The position numbers were made by a program, and so were the translations under genes. Of a stretch of 64,000 nt of DNA, positions 8,161 through 16,820 are shown in pieces. The notes under the pieces were generated by a model. The model was not told the DNA's origin. It saw only the letters and a program-made list of their open reading frames with translations, and ran no database searches. Every line of letters begins with the position of its first letter. Position 1 is the first letter of the stretch. The DNA is taken from positions 62,001 to 126,000 of the forward strand of contig NZ_BTPE01000013.1 in the NCBI RefSeq assembly GCF_036245645.1, read 5' to 3'. This DNA comes from Algoriphagus taiwanensis (GTDB lineage: Bacteria > Bacteroidota > Bacteroidia > Cytophagales > Cyclobacteriaceae).

Positions 8161-9095
8161 TCCCGGATTTTGAAGTTACCATTCTTGGCAATACCTCATC
8201 CATTCCCGTTCACGGAAGAAATCACACTGCCCAAGTCGTAAGATTTGGGCAGGAATTTTTAATGCTAGACTGCGGAGAAGGAGCGCAGATTCAGCTTAGA
8301 AAGTACAAAATCAAAAGCTCCCGAATCTCCCATATTTTTATTTCCCACCTTCACGGAGACCACTATTTGGGCTTGGTTGGGCTACTCTCCAGCTACCAGT
8401 TATCAAAAAGGACGAAACCACTTCGGGTATTTGGCCCGAAGGGTCTGGATGAAATCATCACCACTCATTTTCGCTGGAGCAATACGCAGATAGATTACCC
8501 TTTGGAGTTTGTGGTAACACAGACGGATGGAATGCATCTGCTGCTGGATCATCCCAGATTTCAGGTCTATAGTTTTCCTCTGGTACATAGGCTGCCAACG
8601 ACAGGTTTTTTGATCCGAGAAAAAGAGGGGTTGAGAAACCTGATCAAAGAAAAGCTTCAGGAAAAGAGACTCCCCTTGCAGGCCATTCATGAAATCCGCC
8701 AAGGAAGAGACTTTACAGATCCTTCCGGTGAGAAATATTGCGTTGACGAATATGCTCATCCTTTACCTCCTTTGAGGAGCTATGCATTTTGCTCAGACAC
8801 CCGATTTGAGCCGGGATTGGTTGAATTTATTGCCGGAGTGGACTTGCTGTATCACGAATCCACCTTCACGGAAGCAGATGCAAAGAGAGCCCAGGAAACC
8901 TTTCACAGCACCGGAAAACAAGCTGCTGAAATAGCCCGGATTTCCGGAGCTAAAAGTCTCCTATTAGGTCATTTCTCCTCCAGATATGGTAATTTGGATG
9001 AAATGTTGGCAGAGGCTCAAACCATTTTCCCGGGTTCGGTCTTAAGTAGAGAAGGCGATACTTATTCCATACAGCCATTTTATGAACAAGATTGA
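8157..9095 (+). CDS. rnz: Ribonuclease Z
   Basis: Endonuclease that trims tRNA 3' trailers. 312 residues, metallo-beta-lactamase fold. Zinc-binding motifs are seen: FISHLHGDHYLGLVGLL (HxHxDH, ~60-76), FPLVHRLPTTGFLI, the aspartate in AFCSDTRFEP, YHESTF and LLLGHFSSRY. No ATG fits near the conserved start, so the TTG at 8157 is used; its last bases overlap the STAS stop. It also overlaps the following transporter gene by 14 nt. Confidence 0.95.
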   Translation: MIPDFEVTILGNTSSIPVHGRNHTAQVVRFGQEFLMLDCGEGAQIQLRKYKIKSSRISHIFISHLHGDHYLGLVGLLSSYQLSKRTKPLRVFGPKGLDEIITTHFRWSNTQIDYPLEFVVTQTDGMHLLLDHPRFQVYSFPLVHRLPTTGFLIREKEGLRNLIKEKLQEKRLPLQAIHEIRQGRDFTDPSGEKYCVDEYAHPLPPLRSYAFCSDTRFEPGLVEFIAGVDLLYHESTFTEADAKRAQETFHSTGKQAAEIARISGAKSLLLGHFSSRYGNLDEMLAEAQTIFPGSVLSREGDTYSIQPFYEQD

Positions 9096-9873
9096 CGAAA
9101 GCAAAAAGACCAATCTCTTTATCATCCTAGGTAGTATCTTCCTGACCAATGCAATTTTGGCAGAAATCATCGGGGTAAAGATTTTTTCAGGAGAAAAAAC
9201 ATTGGGCTATGATCCGGTTAACTGGAGCTTTTTTGGAGAGTATGTGCTAGACTTCAATCTGACAGCAGGGGCTGTAATCTGGCCGATTGTATTTATCACG
9301 ACAGACATCATCAACGAATATTTTGGAAAGCAAGGCGTGCGAAAAATAAGCTTCCTCACAGCCGCTCTAATCGCTTACGTTTTTGTCATCATCAGTTTGG
9401 TGACCGTGCTGGTACCTGCGGATTTTTGGATAGAAGTCAATTCTCAAACCCCAACAGGAGAATCTTTTGATATCAATTACGCATTCAATACGATTTTTCG
9501 GCAGGGACTGGGAATCATAATCGGTTCTCTCACTGCTTTTCTTTTGGGGCAATTGGTAGACGTATTCGTATTTCACAAACTCAGAGCTGTAACCGGTGCC
9601 AATATGATTTGGCTGAGAGCCACCGGTTCGACTTTGGTTTCTCAGTTTTTTGATTCATTTGTGGTGTTGGGGATTGCCTTTTATGTTTTCGGCAACTGGA
9701 GTTTGAGCCAAATCATAGCAGTAGGTCTGATCAATTATGTGTACAAATTCACTGTGGCAATCCTTTTAACTCCCCTTCTCTATCTGGGACACGGATTGAT
9801 CGATCGATATTTGGGAAAAGAGCTGGCTCACAAAATGGCAGAAGATGCCACAGCTGACCGTTCCTTTTTTTAA
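9082..9873 (+). CDS. YhhQ-type queuosine precursor transporter
   Basis: 263 residues with about six membrane helices. The family (YhhQ, formerly DUF165) imports the queuosine precursor preQ0/preQ1 in E. coli. Signatures here are LTNAILAEIIGVKIFS near the N-terminus, WPIVFITTDIINEYFG, and the C-terminal TGSTLVSQFFDSFVVLGIAF region with its conserved Gln/Asp. A loop of about 30 residues (SGEKTLGYDPVNWSFFGEYV) after helix 1 is a usual Bacteroidota insertion. Its start overlaps rnz by 14 nt, so it is co-transcribed with a tRNA-maturation gene, which fits a role in supplying a tRNA modification. Confidence 0.92.
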   Translation: MNKIDESKKTNLFIILGSIFLTNAILAEIIGVKIFSGEKTLGYDPVNWSFFGEYVLDFNLTAGAVIWPIVFITTDIINEYFGKQGVRKISFLTAALIAYVFVIISLVTVLVPADFWIEVNSQTPTGESFDINYAFNTIFRQGLGIIIGSLTAFLLGQLVDVFVFHKLRAVTGANMIWLRATGSTLVSQFFDSFVVLGIAFYVFGNWSLSQIIAVGLINYVYKFTVAILLTPLLYLGHGLIDRYLGKELAHKMAEDATADRSFF

Positions 9874-10260
9874 TTCTCACCAAGTCGCCTGCGTCAATTA
9901 AGGCTAAAACCTTCAAGGGTAAAGAAAAGGCTGGATTCTGGAATAATAAACCCTGTTTTTGCAATCAAGGACCAGCTTGGGTCTAGGCCTGGGTAGACAA
10001 ACGATAATCATCAATCCCCATAAGTATCAGACCGATTTAGCCAAGGAATTAATTGAATTTTATCGTAAAAAGAGAATTTCATTCAATCCAAAAAATCTTG
10101 AAATAATCCAGTTTTTTATTTAAAGGACAATAAAAAAGCAGGAGAACTTCCCCTGCCCTTTATTTGAAAACTAAACCAACTATTATTTAACTACCACAAT
10201 GAATTCAAAAATAATACAATTCTAAATAAATCAAAATCCCAAATAAAAATTTGTTAAAGA
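9874..10260. other. 387-bp intergenic region between convergent genes
   Basis: I find no coding ORF or RNA gene here. The right part holds the terminator of the minus-strand DUF3078 gene (10132-10163). The left ~250 bp is AT-rich with stops in all frames and no obvious repeat. Confidence 0.6.
10132..10163 (-). terminator. Hairpin terminator of the DUF3078 gene
   Basis: GCAGG (10138-10142) pairs with CCTGC (10152-10156), with a further GAA/TTC pairing inside. On the minus strand it is followed by six T. Confidence 0.85.
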
Positions 10261-11154
10261 TTATTTTTTCTCCGGGAAATTACCTCTTTTGAAGGCAAGG
10301 CCGATAGCTAAGCCTTGGCTAAATTGTACTTTTTCGTCCTGATCGATGTCGTATATGGTCAAGGTCGTCAAACTAACATTGATGGCTTCAGAAATTTTGG
10401 CGACAATCCCTGCATCCAATCGATGGTCAATCGTATCAAATGCGAACGTTTCAAGATTTGCATACATCTGATATCGCATCAAGAGTGACAATCTATCACT
10501 GAATTTTTTATTCCATTCTGCGAAAAGGTTAAATGCAAGCCATTCCTGTCTTACAGTTTCTCCGATTTCCACCCCATAGTTTTCAGGAACTGCCAAATAA
10601 AGATTGGTGTCGGTCACAAATGTAAAACGGGGAGCAAATGGGGAAAGTCGAAGTACAAACTCATCATTGGGTTTATACTCTGCCCCTATTCCGGTGGTCA
10701 GGTAGGCTGGATTAGCCCACTTGGAGATTAGGGTTCGAGGTTCGGTATTGAAATCATAACCTGGGGCAAATTGGCTTAGAAAATTCAATCCAAAGTAAAT
10801 ATTCCACTTTGGAGCTATTTTGTAACCTACTTTTGAATCAATATAAATTCGGTCATTAGCCTTTCGCCCATCTTCACCGTCGTTTTTGACTACTCCATAG
10901 AGTAGGTCAAGCGTATTGTCCCAAGTCCATTTATCCTTGGCATAATTGGCTCGTCCAAGTAAATAAACATTGAAGGCAATGGAGTTTACCCCTCCCCCTT
11001 TCCAGTTGCCGCTAAAAGAGGCTTGGTTAAGGTTTAATCCTCCTGCGATTTCCTTCAGCCAAAGGGTATCTTTTGCCACAGTGGCCGTGTCATTCTGTGC
11101 ATTTGCCGTTTGAAAAAGCATTCCAAAGGCGATCAGGGTAAACAGTTTTTTCAT
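10261..11154 (-). CDS. DUF3078-family exported beta-barrel-like protein
   Basis: 297 residues with a signal peptide ending at TANAQ (~20). The family is found almost only in Bacteroidota and its role is unknown. Characteristic features: WLKEIAGGLNLNQASFSGNW, KGGGVNSIAFNVYLLGRANY, the WTWDNTLDLLYGVVKNDGED segment, and a long run of alternating aromatic/polar strands to a C-terminal GLAIGLAFKRGNF. The strand pattern suggests an outer-membrane beta-barrel (inferred). It is monocistronic with its own terminator downstream. Confidence 0.85.
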   Translation of the reverse strand: MKKLFTLIAFGMLFQTANAQNDTATVAKDTLWLKEIAGGLNLNQASFSGNWKGGGVNSIAFNVYLLGRANYAKDKWTWDNTLDLLYGVVKNDGEDGRKANDRIYIDSKVGYKIAPKWNIYFGLNFLSQFAPGYDFNTEPRTLISKWANPAYLTTGIGAEYKPNDEFVLRLSPFAPRFTFVTDTNLYLAVPENYGVEIGETVRQEWLAFNLFAEWNKKFSDRLSLLMRYQMYANLETFAFDTIDHRLDAGIVAKISEAINVSLTTLTIYDIDQDEKVQFSQGLAIGLAFKRGNFPEKK

Positions 11155-11331
11155 TTTTTAGAAATTAAAATTTTCGAAAATAAATTTATATAACTCACAA
11201 AATTAATTTTTTCCTTGAATAGGAAACCCAAACATAATAAGGGCATTAATTCATTTATTGATTTTTTCTACCTCTTTTTGGACAAGATTGATCTAAACCT
11301 TCCTTTTTTTGGCGAATTGTTTGTTCTCTGC

Positions 11332-11363
11332 TAAAAAAGAAAACCCACGATTATCATGGGTTT
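11332..11363 (-). terminator. Hairpin terminator of ppk1
   Basis: AAACCCA and TGGGTTT arms around GATTATC-type pairing (11340-11363), with a T-rich tail on the minus strand at 11332-11340. It lies 36 nt past the ppk1 stop. Confidence 0.8.
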
Positions 11364-11398
11364 CATTCATTTGTCTGTCGTTCATGAATCCAAGCTTT

Positions 11399-13522
11399 TC
11401 AATCAACCAGTCTAACCTCCATCACTTCCTCAGCGGTGATCTCAAAGAATCGCTTATGGATATTAAATTCTTCTTCTCCTTGCTGAGGAGCTTTGGCCAC
11501 ATAGCTGGCATCTTCCTGCATCACATAAGCATTCGAATTATCCAGCAAGTTGTAGCGAAGTATGTTCATCAGCTGCTTTTCCAATAGCGGGGACTCTACT
11601 TTAAAGAGGGATTCTAGACGCTTATCAAAGCTTCGCACCATCATATCTGCACTTCCTGAATAGGTCCGTGTCTGCCCGTTGTTGTGGAAATGATAAATTC
11701 TGCTGTGCTCCAGAAAATCCCCCACTAAAGAAATGACCTCAATATTTTCACTCAATCCCGGTCTTCCCGGTCTCAGGCAGCAGATCCCCCTCACGATCAA
11801 TTTGATGGTGACACCAGACTGAGAAGCCCTATAGAGTGCATAGATAATTTCCGAATCCTCAAGGGAATTGACTTTGATAAAAATCCCGCTGGGAAGCCCA
11901 TTTCGGGCATTTTCAGCTTCCTGCTCGATAAACTCAATCAACTGATTGCGCATATCGCGAGGGGCCGTAATCAGATTTCTGTAATTGCTAGGCACAGAAT
12001 GCCCTGTGATGACATTGAAGAACTCGGAGACATCATTTGCCAAAATCTCATTGGTAGTCAATAAGCCAATATCCGTATATAGCCTGGCTGTGTCTTCATT
12101 GTAATTGCCGGAACCAAGGTGGACAAAGCGTGTAATCTCAGAAGCATCCTTTTTTACGATTAAAAGTAGCTTGGTATGGGTTTTCAGATTGGAAATCCCA
12201 TAGATCACAAAACAGCCGGCTTTTTGTAGCCTTTTCGCCTCCCGGATGTTGTTTTCTTCATCAAATCTTGCTTTCACTTCAAAAAGCACAGACACGTGCT
12301 TACCGTTTTCAGCTGCTTTAAGTAGGGCTTTTGTAATCCGACTTTCCTTCGCCAGACGATAAATGGTCATTTTAATCGCCATCACATCAGGATCCTCAGC
12401 GGCTGTTTCGATCAAGTCCAAAATGGGCTCGATGTTATTGTAAGGATGATGAAGCAGGATATCTTTTTCTTTTAACGTATCAAAAATATCTGCTCGCCCT
12501 TCTTCCGGATAGGAAATAGGATTGACTGGCTCGGGAATTTGGGGAAGTCGATCTCTGAACCGTTTATTACCCACCACTTGCCAAAGGCCGGTAAAGTCAA
12601 TCATACTTTCTCTTTTGACCAGGAATACGGAGTTTTTGCCTAGACTCCATCGTTCCAAAAGAGAATTGAGCATCCACTTGGAATATCCTTCCTCAATTTC
12701 AATTCGGACCACCCGGCCTGTTTTGCGCTCCATGAGCTTTCGTTTTACTTCTTCGAGAAAATTGGCATCCATATCCTCACTCTCCTCAAGGGTAAAATCC
12801 CCATTTCTGGTAATCCTGAACAAGCTGATAGACTCAATGTCCACATTTCGGAAAAGGGAAACGATATTTTCCCGGATCACCTCCTCTATTGGAATCAACA
12901 GAAGACTGTTTTCCTGTTCGATTTCAAAGAATCTCGGGATATTGGCAGGAATCTGCACAAAGCTCATTTTCCGCATGTCTTTGCGCTCTCCTGGGCTGGT
13001 AGTCACTACTCCGAAGACCAAAAGTTTATTCATCAGAATCGGAAATGTCCGGTATCCGTCATAGACCATAGGAGTAAGCATGGGGTAGATTGCCTTCATG
13101 AAATACTCCCGGACCTTTTCCCTGTTTTCCTCGTTCAGTTTTTTGACATTGATGAGAGAAATCCCCTCCTGAGCCATTTCTGGCAGGATGACTTGGGTAA
13201 AATGCTGATGCTGATCCTGATGAAAATTTTGACAGGCATCCATCAGCTTTTCCTTGAAAGGCTCTTCCCTCAATCCGGAGTAATCTACTCTCTGCTTGTC
13301 GTAATCCAGATAATTGTAAAGAGAACCCACCCGAATCATAAAAAACTCATCCAGATTCGACGCAGTAATGGCCAAAAACTTGAGTTTTTCAAAAATGGTT
13401 CGGTGTGCTTTTTTTGACTGATCAAGAACCCGGTCGTTGAATTTCACCCAACTGAGGTCTCGGCTTACCAGATCACTTTTTTGGATCGTGGATTCGTATC
13501 TATCGGCTATCGTGGATCGCAT
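11399..13522 (-). CDS. ppk1: Polyphosphate kinase 1
   Basis: Makes inorganic polyphosphate from ATP. 707 residues, standard PPK1 length. The N-terminal domain shows RDLSWVKFNDRVLDQS and LAITASNLDEFFMIRVGSL. The phospholipase-D-like catalytic core has VLFEVKARFDEENNIREAKR and the autophosphorylated His in SNLKTHTKLLLIVKKD. Then come HLGSGNYNEDTARLYTDIGL, RGICCLRPG, the second conserved His in SRIYHFHNNGQTRTYSGSAD, and FDKRLESLF. All canonical motifs are in place. It has its own terminator and is read on the same strand as gyrB, separated from it by the gyrB terminator. Confidence 0.97.
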   Translation of the reverse strand: MRSTIADRYESTIQKSDLVSRDLSWVKFNDRVLDQSKKAHRTIFEKLKFLAITASNLDEFFMIRVGSLYNYLDYDKQRVDYSGLREEPFKEKLMDACQNFHQDQHQHFTQVILPEMAQEGISLINVKKLNEENREKVREYFMKAIYPMLTPMVYDGYRTFPILMNKLLVFGVVTTSPGERKDMRKMSFVQIPANIPRFFEIEQENSLLLIPIEEVIRENIVSLFRNVDIESISLFRITRNGDFTLEESEDMDANFLEEVKRKLMERKTGRVVRIEIEEGYSKWMLNSLLERWSLGKNSVFLVKRESMIDFTGLWQVVGNKRFRDRLPQIPEPVNPISYPEEGRADIFDTLKEKDILLHHPYNNIEPILDLIETAAEDPDVMAIKMTIYRLAKESRITKALLKAAENGKHVSVLFEVKARFDEENNIREAKRLQKAGCFVIYGISNLKTHTKLLLIVKKDASEITRFVHLGSGNYNEDTARLYTDIGLLTTNEILANDVSEFFNVITGHSVPSNYRNLITAPRDMRNQLIEFIEQEAENARNGLPSGIFIKVNSLEDSEIIYALYRASQSGVTIKLIVRGICCLRPGRPGLSENIEVISLVGDFLEHSRIYHFHNNGQTRTYSGSADMMVRSFDKRLESLFKVESPLLEKQLMNILRYNLLDNSNAYVMQEDASYVAKAPQQGEEEFNIHKRFFEITAEEVMEVRLVD

Positions 13523-13584
13523 GATTCTGAACTATTTCTAAGTCAATAATTTAATTTCCCAGGGTAAAAAGGGGTAGAAAAAAT

Positions 13585-13612
13585 CAAAAAAGGGAGCCAA
13601 AAAAGCTCCCTT
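13585..13612 (-). terminator. Hairpin terminator of gyrB
   Basis: AGGGAGC (13591-13597) pairs with GCTCCCT (13605-13611) around an A-rich 7-nt loop. T-rich sequence follows on the minus strand. Confidence 0.85.
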
Positions 13613-13615
13613 GGT

Positions 13616-15574
13616 TTAGGTGTCTATTTTGGCGTATTTGGCATTTCGCTCGATAAATTCCCTTCGAGGTGCCACTTCATCTCCCATCAGCATACTGAAG
13701 AGATGGTCTGCTTCCGCTGCCGAATCGATAGTCACCTGTTTGATGGTCCTGACGTTTGGATCCATGGTAGTGGTCCAGAGTTGCTCTGGATTCATTTCTC
13801 CGAGACCCTTGTAGCGCTGTATACCTACACTATCCTCTTTACCGTCCTTGGCCATTTCGGCAGTCAACTGCTTTCGCTCCTCCTCAGTCCAGCAGTAGCG
13901 CTCGTCTTTTCCTCTCTTCAACAAATAAAGAGGAGGTAAGGCAATATACACGTAGCCATTTTCGATAAGGGAACGCATATATCTGAAGAAAAGGGTCAGG
14001 ATCAAGGTTCGAATATGGGAACCATCGATATCGGCATCCGTCATGATGATGATTTTATGGTATCTCAATCCGGAAAGATCCAGTTCCTTATCATCATTCA
14101 CCGTTCCAAACTTTACGCCCAAAGCAGTGAGGATATTTTTAATCTCCTCATTGTCATAAATCTTGTGCTCATGCGCCTTCTCTACGTTAAGAATTTTACC
14201 TTTCAAAGGCAGGATCGCCTGAAACTCCCGGTCTCTACCCTGCTTGGCAGATCCACCCGCTGAGTCACCTTCGACCAGATACAATTCGCAGACTGTGGGA
14301 TCAGAATTGGCACAATCCGCTAACTTACCCGGAAGTCCACCGCCACCAAGGACATTTTTCCGCTGTACCATTTCCCGTGCCTTACGGGCAGCATGTCTTG
14401 CCTGGGCAGCCAAAATGACCTTTCCAACGATGATTTTAGCCTCACGAGGATGCTCTTCCAGCCAGCTTTGAAGTACCTCAGATACTGCGGAATCCACAAA
14501 ACCCACCACATCTGAGTTGCCCAGCTTGGTCTTGGTTTGTCCCTCAAATTGAGGCTCAGCTACTTTCACAGAAATGACAGCAGTCAAGCCCTCTCTGAAA
14601 TCGTCTCCAGAAACTTCGATTTTTACTTTTTCCAGCATACCTGACTTGTCCGCATAGGCCTTCAAGGTTCGGGTCAAAGCTCTTCTGAAACCTGTCACGT
14701 GTGTTCCTCCCTCATACGTATTGATCGTATTGACATAGGAAACGACATTTTCGCTGTAGGAGCTGTTATAGTTCATCGCCACTTGTACAGGGACTTCCTG
14801 ATTGAGCGATTCGATATAGATCGGGGATTCGATGATTTTCTCTTTGGTTTCATCCAGATACTGAACAAACTCCACCAAGCCGCCTTCGGAATAAAATTCA
14901 TTGGACTTTGGACTTCCATCCTCTTCCAACTCACGGAAATCTTTCAGGAAAATCCGGATTCCGGCATTGAGGTAAGCCATTTCCCTCAATCTGTTGGCAA
15001 TCGTTTCGTATTTGTACTCAGTTACCGTAAAAATTGAAGCATCCGGCTTGAAATGAATGATTGTTCCTCTCTTATCAGTTTCACCAATTTGTCTGGCGGC
15101 ATACTTGGGAATCCCGATGCTAAATTCTTGCTCGGTAATGACTCCATTTCGATGAACTGTAGCTTTGAGGTAGGTAGATAGTGCATTCACACAGGAAACC
15201 CCTACTCCATGCAGACCTCCGGAAACCTTGTAGGTATCTTTATCAAACTTACCTCCGGCGTGAAGTACTGTCAAAACCACTTCCAAAGCAGACTTCTTCT
15301 CTTTTGGGTGCATGTCGGTAGGAATTCCCCGTCCATTGTCCTCTACTGTGATAGAATTGTCTTCGTTGACAGTCACATGGATAGTATCGCAATGTCCTGC
15401 AAGGGCTTCGTCGATCGAGTTGTCCACTACTTCCCATATCAAATGGTGCAGACCTTTGATCCCCACATCACCGATATACATTGCCGGTCTTTTTCTAACC
15501 GCCTCAAGACCTTCCAATACTTGGATATTCCCAGCGCCGTATTCCGCTGGATTCTTTGCTTTTTCGTCACTCAT
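13616..15574 (-). CDS. gyrB: DNA gyrase subunit B
   Basis: ATPase and TOPRIM subunit of gyrase, which introduces negative supercoils. 652 residues, the usual short (Bacteroidota/Gram-positive) form. GHKL ATPase motifs: EVVDNSIDEALAGHCD, VEDNGRGIPTDMHPKE, and GGKFDKDTYKVSGGLHGVGV. TOPRIM motifs: LVEGDSAGGSAKQGRDREFQ and IMTDADIDGSHIRTL. The conserved C-terminal QRYKGLGEMNPEQLWTTTMD is intact. The name gyrB rather than parE rests on overall similarity and the QRYKGLGEMNPEQLW motif. It is divergent from the proteorhodopsin gene across a 354-bp spacer. Confidence 0.95.
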   Translation of the reverse strand: MSDEKAKNPAEYGAGNIQVLEGLEAVRKRPAMYIGDVGIKGLHHLIWEVVDNSIDEALAGHCDTIHVTVNEDNSITVEDNGRGIPTDMHPKEKKSALEVVLTVLHAGGKFDKDTYKVSGGLHGVGVSCVNALSTYLKATVHRNGVITEQEFSIGIPKYAARQIGETDKRGTIIHFKPDASIFTVTEYKYETIANRLREMAYLNAGIRIFLKDFRELEEDGSPKSNEFYSEGGLVEFVQYLDETKEKIIESPIYIESLNQEVPVQVAMNYNSSYSENVVSYVNTINTYEGGTHVTGFRRALTRTLKAYADKSGMLEKVKIEVSGDDFREGLTAVISVKVAEPQFEGQTKTKLGNSDVVGFVDSAVSEVLQSWLEEHPREAKIIVGKVILAAQARHAARKAREMVQRKNVLGGGGLPGKLADCANSDPTVCELYLVEGDSAGGSAKQGRDREFQAILPLKGKILNVEKAHEHKIYDNEEIKNILTALGVKFGTVNDDKELDLSGLRYHKIIIMTDADIDGSHIRTLILTLFFRYMRSLIENGYVYIALPPLYLLKRGKDERYCWTEEERKQLTAEMAKDGKEDSVGIQRYKGLGEMNPEQLWTTTMDPNVRTIKQVTIDSAAEADHLFSMLMGDEVAPRREFIERNAKYAKIDT

Positions 15575-15928
15575 ATTTTTTGGAGAAAACCCTTCAAAAT
15601 GGGGCTAAAAAGGTGATTTTTTCAAATTTGATGGATGTCGCAAGTTAGTCAAAAAAAGTGACCTGAACCACATTTTTTTATCCTGCAAAAGCAGAATTGA
15701 CTGATTTTAAAATTCAATGGTTTTGCCAAATATTATTCTGTTTTATTTTGTTTAACAAAAATTTTTTTTTCGAAGTTAATCCACTACCTGACCCCATACA
15801 TCCCTGATTTTCAACAAGTCATTTATTTTTGTTTAACCTTTTAAATTTTTTATTAAACAAATTTTATTCCTCATGTATTTCTAAGCTAAGTATCAAACCA
15901 TTTCTATCACCAATAAAACCAAATTAAC
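15575..15928. promoter_or_regulatory. 354-bp divergent promoter region between gyrB and proteorhodopsin
   Basis: No coding ORF is seen. The region is very AT-rich and holds a 15-nt perfect palindrome TTTTGTT-T-AACAAAA (15746-15760) and an inverted repeat TTTGTTTAA (15828-15836) / TTAAACAAA (15853-15861) with a 16-nt spacer. The core GTTTAA is shared by both elements. A TATTTTTG (15824-15831) matches the phylum -7 box, ~98 nt before the rhodopsin ATG. The repeats look like operator sites (inference). Confidence 0.55.
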
Positions 15929-16678
15929 ATGAAATTAACTCTCCTCGCGGACCTAGACGGACTAGACCGCATCATCAACTCAGACCCTGTGGCCATTACC
16001 TTCTTTATCGGGTACATGGCCATGTTTGCTTCTGCTGTATTCTTCTTTGTAGAAAGAGGTTCAGTAGATGGCAAGTGGAAACTATCCCTCTTGGTATCCG
16101 GCTTGATTACCGGTATCGCAGCAGTACACTACTACTACATGAGAGATTTCTACTTGCAGACTGGTTCCAGTCCCACAGCTTTCAGATATGTAGACTGGAC
16201 ACTCACCGTACCATTGATGTGCGTGGAATTCTACCTCCTTACCAAACCATTCGGAGCAAAAGGCGGCACTTTGTTTAAGCTTATCATTGCTTCTTTGCTG
16301 ATGTTGGTGACTGGATATATCGGCGAAACTTCCGGTATTGACAACAACATCATGTGGGGTGTGATTTCTACCATTGGCTACCTCTACATCGTGTATGAAG
16401 TGTTTGCCGGTGACGTAGCCAAATTGGCTAAGGATTCCAACAGTCCTGCATTGGGCAGAGCGATGTTCCTTTTGAAAATCTTCATCACTCTGGGATGGTC
16501 TATTTATCCAATCGGCTACATGGTCCTTCCAGGCAACTTATTATCAGGCGCATTTGAGGTAAGCTCAATCGACCTATTCTACAACCTTGCTGATGCTATC
16601 AACAAAATCGGATTCGGTTTGGTAATCTACTCTGTTGCCGTATCAGAATCTGGCAAAGGCAAAGCTGCCACAGCTTAA
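15929..16678 (+). CDS. Proteorhodopsin, green-tuned light-driven proton pump
   Basis: 249 residues, seven membrane helices. Helix C carries the proton-pump triad D89-T93-E100 in RYVDWTLTVPLMCVEFYLL. The counter-ion/donor pattern DTE is that of outward H+ pumps rather than the NDQ of sodium pumps or NTQ of chloride pumps. Position 97, equivalent to residue 105 of SAR86 green proteorhodopsin, is Met, which predicts green absorption. H67 (AAVHYYYMRDF) matches the His paired with the counter-ion. K226 in ADAINKIGFG is the retinal Schiff-base lysine, with D222 four residues before. Lycopene cyclase and Blh follow in the same direction, giving local retinal supply. The pump and colour assignment follow from family knowledge. 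Confidence 0.97.
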   Translation: MKLTLLADLDGLDRIINSDPVAITFFIGYMAMFASAVFFFVERGSVDGKWKLSLLVSGLITGIAAVHYYYMRDFYLQTGSSPTAFRYVDWTLTVPLMCVEFYLLTKPFGAKGGTLFKLIIASLLMLVTGYIGETSGIDNNIMWGVISTIGYLYIVYEVFAGDVAKLAKDSNSPALGRAMFLLKIFITLGWSIYPIGYMVLPGNLLSGAFEVSSIDLFYNLADAINKIGFGLVIYSVAVSESGKGKAATA

Positions 16679-16687
16679 TCCACACCC

Positions 16688-16807
16688 AAGAGGCTGTCTC
16701 CTAGCCCGATCTGTTTCAGATTTTCATAAGATGAACTTCCTATTCGACTCCGTCGAAAGATTTTCATCTTCTCAGACTGGACTTAGATGGCATTGAGGCA
16801 GCCTCTT
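16688..16807. repeat. 120-nt imperfect inverted repeat (long hairpin) between rhodopsin and crtY
   Basis: The ends are AAGAGGCTGTCTC (16688-16700) and GAGGCAGCCTCTT (16795-16807), 13 pairs with one G-U. Pairing continues inward through AAGATGAA (16728-16735) against TTCATCTT (16763-16770) to an apical TCGA-CTCCG-TCGA (16744-16756). The right end is followed by a T-rich run. It could be a MITE/REP-like element, a processing site or a leaky terminator that lowers crtY-blh expression relative to the rhodopsin. Confidence 0.75.
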
Positions 16808-16820
16808 TCTTTTCCCGACT

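Noticed and set aside
9874..10131. Possible small gene or RNA in the gap after the YhhQ gene.
   Set aside because: Stops occur in all frames, no cloverleaf or stable fold was recognised, and no start-plus-promoter arrangement was found.
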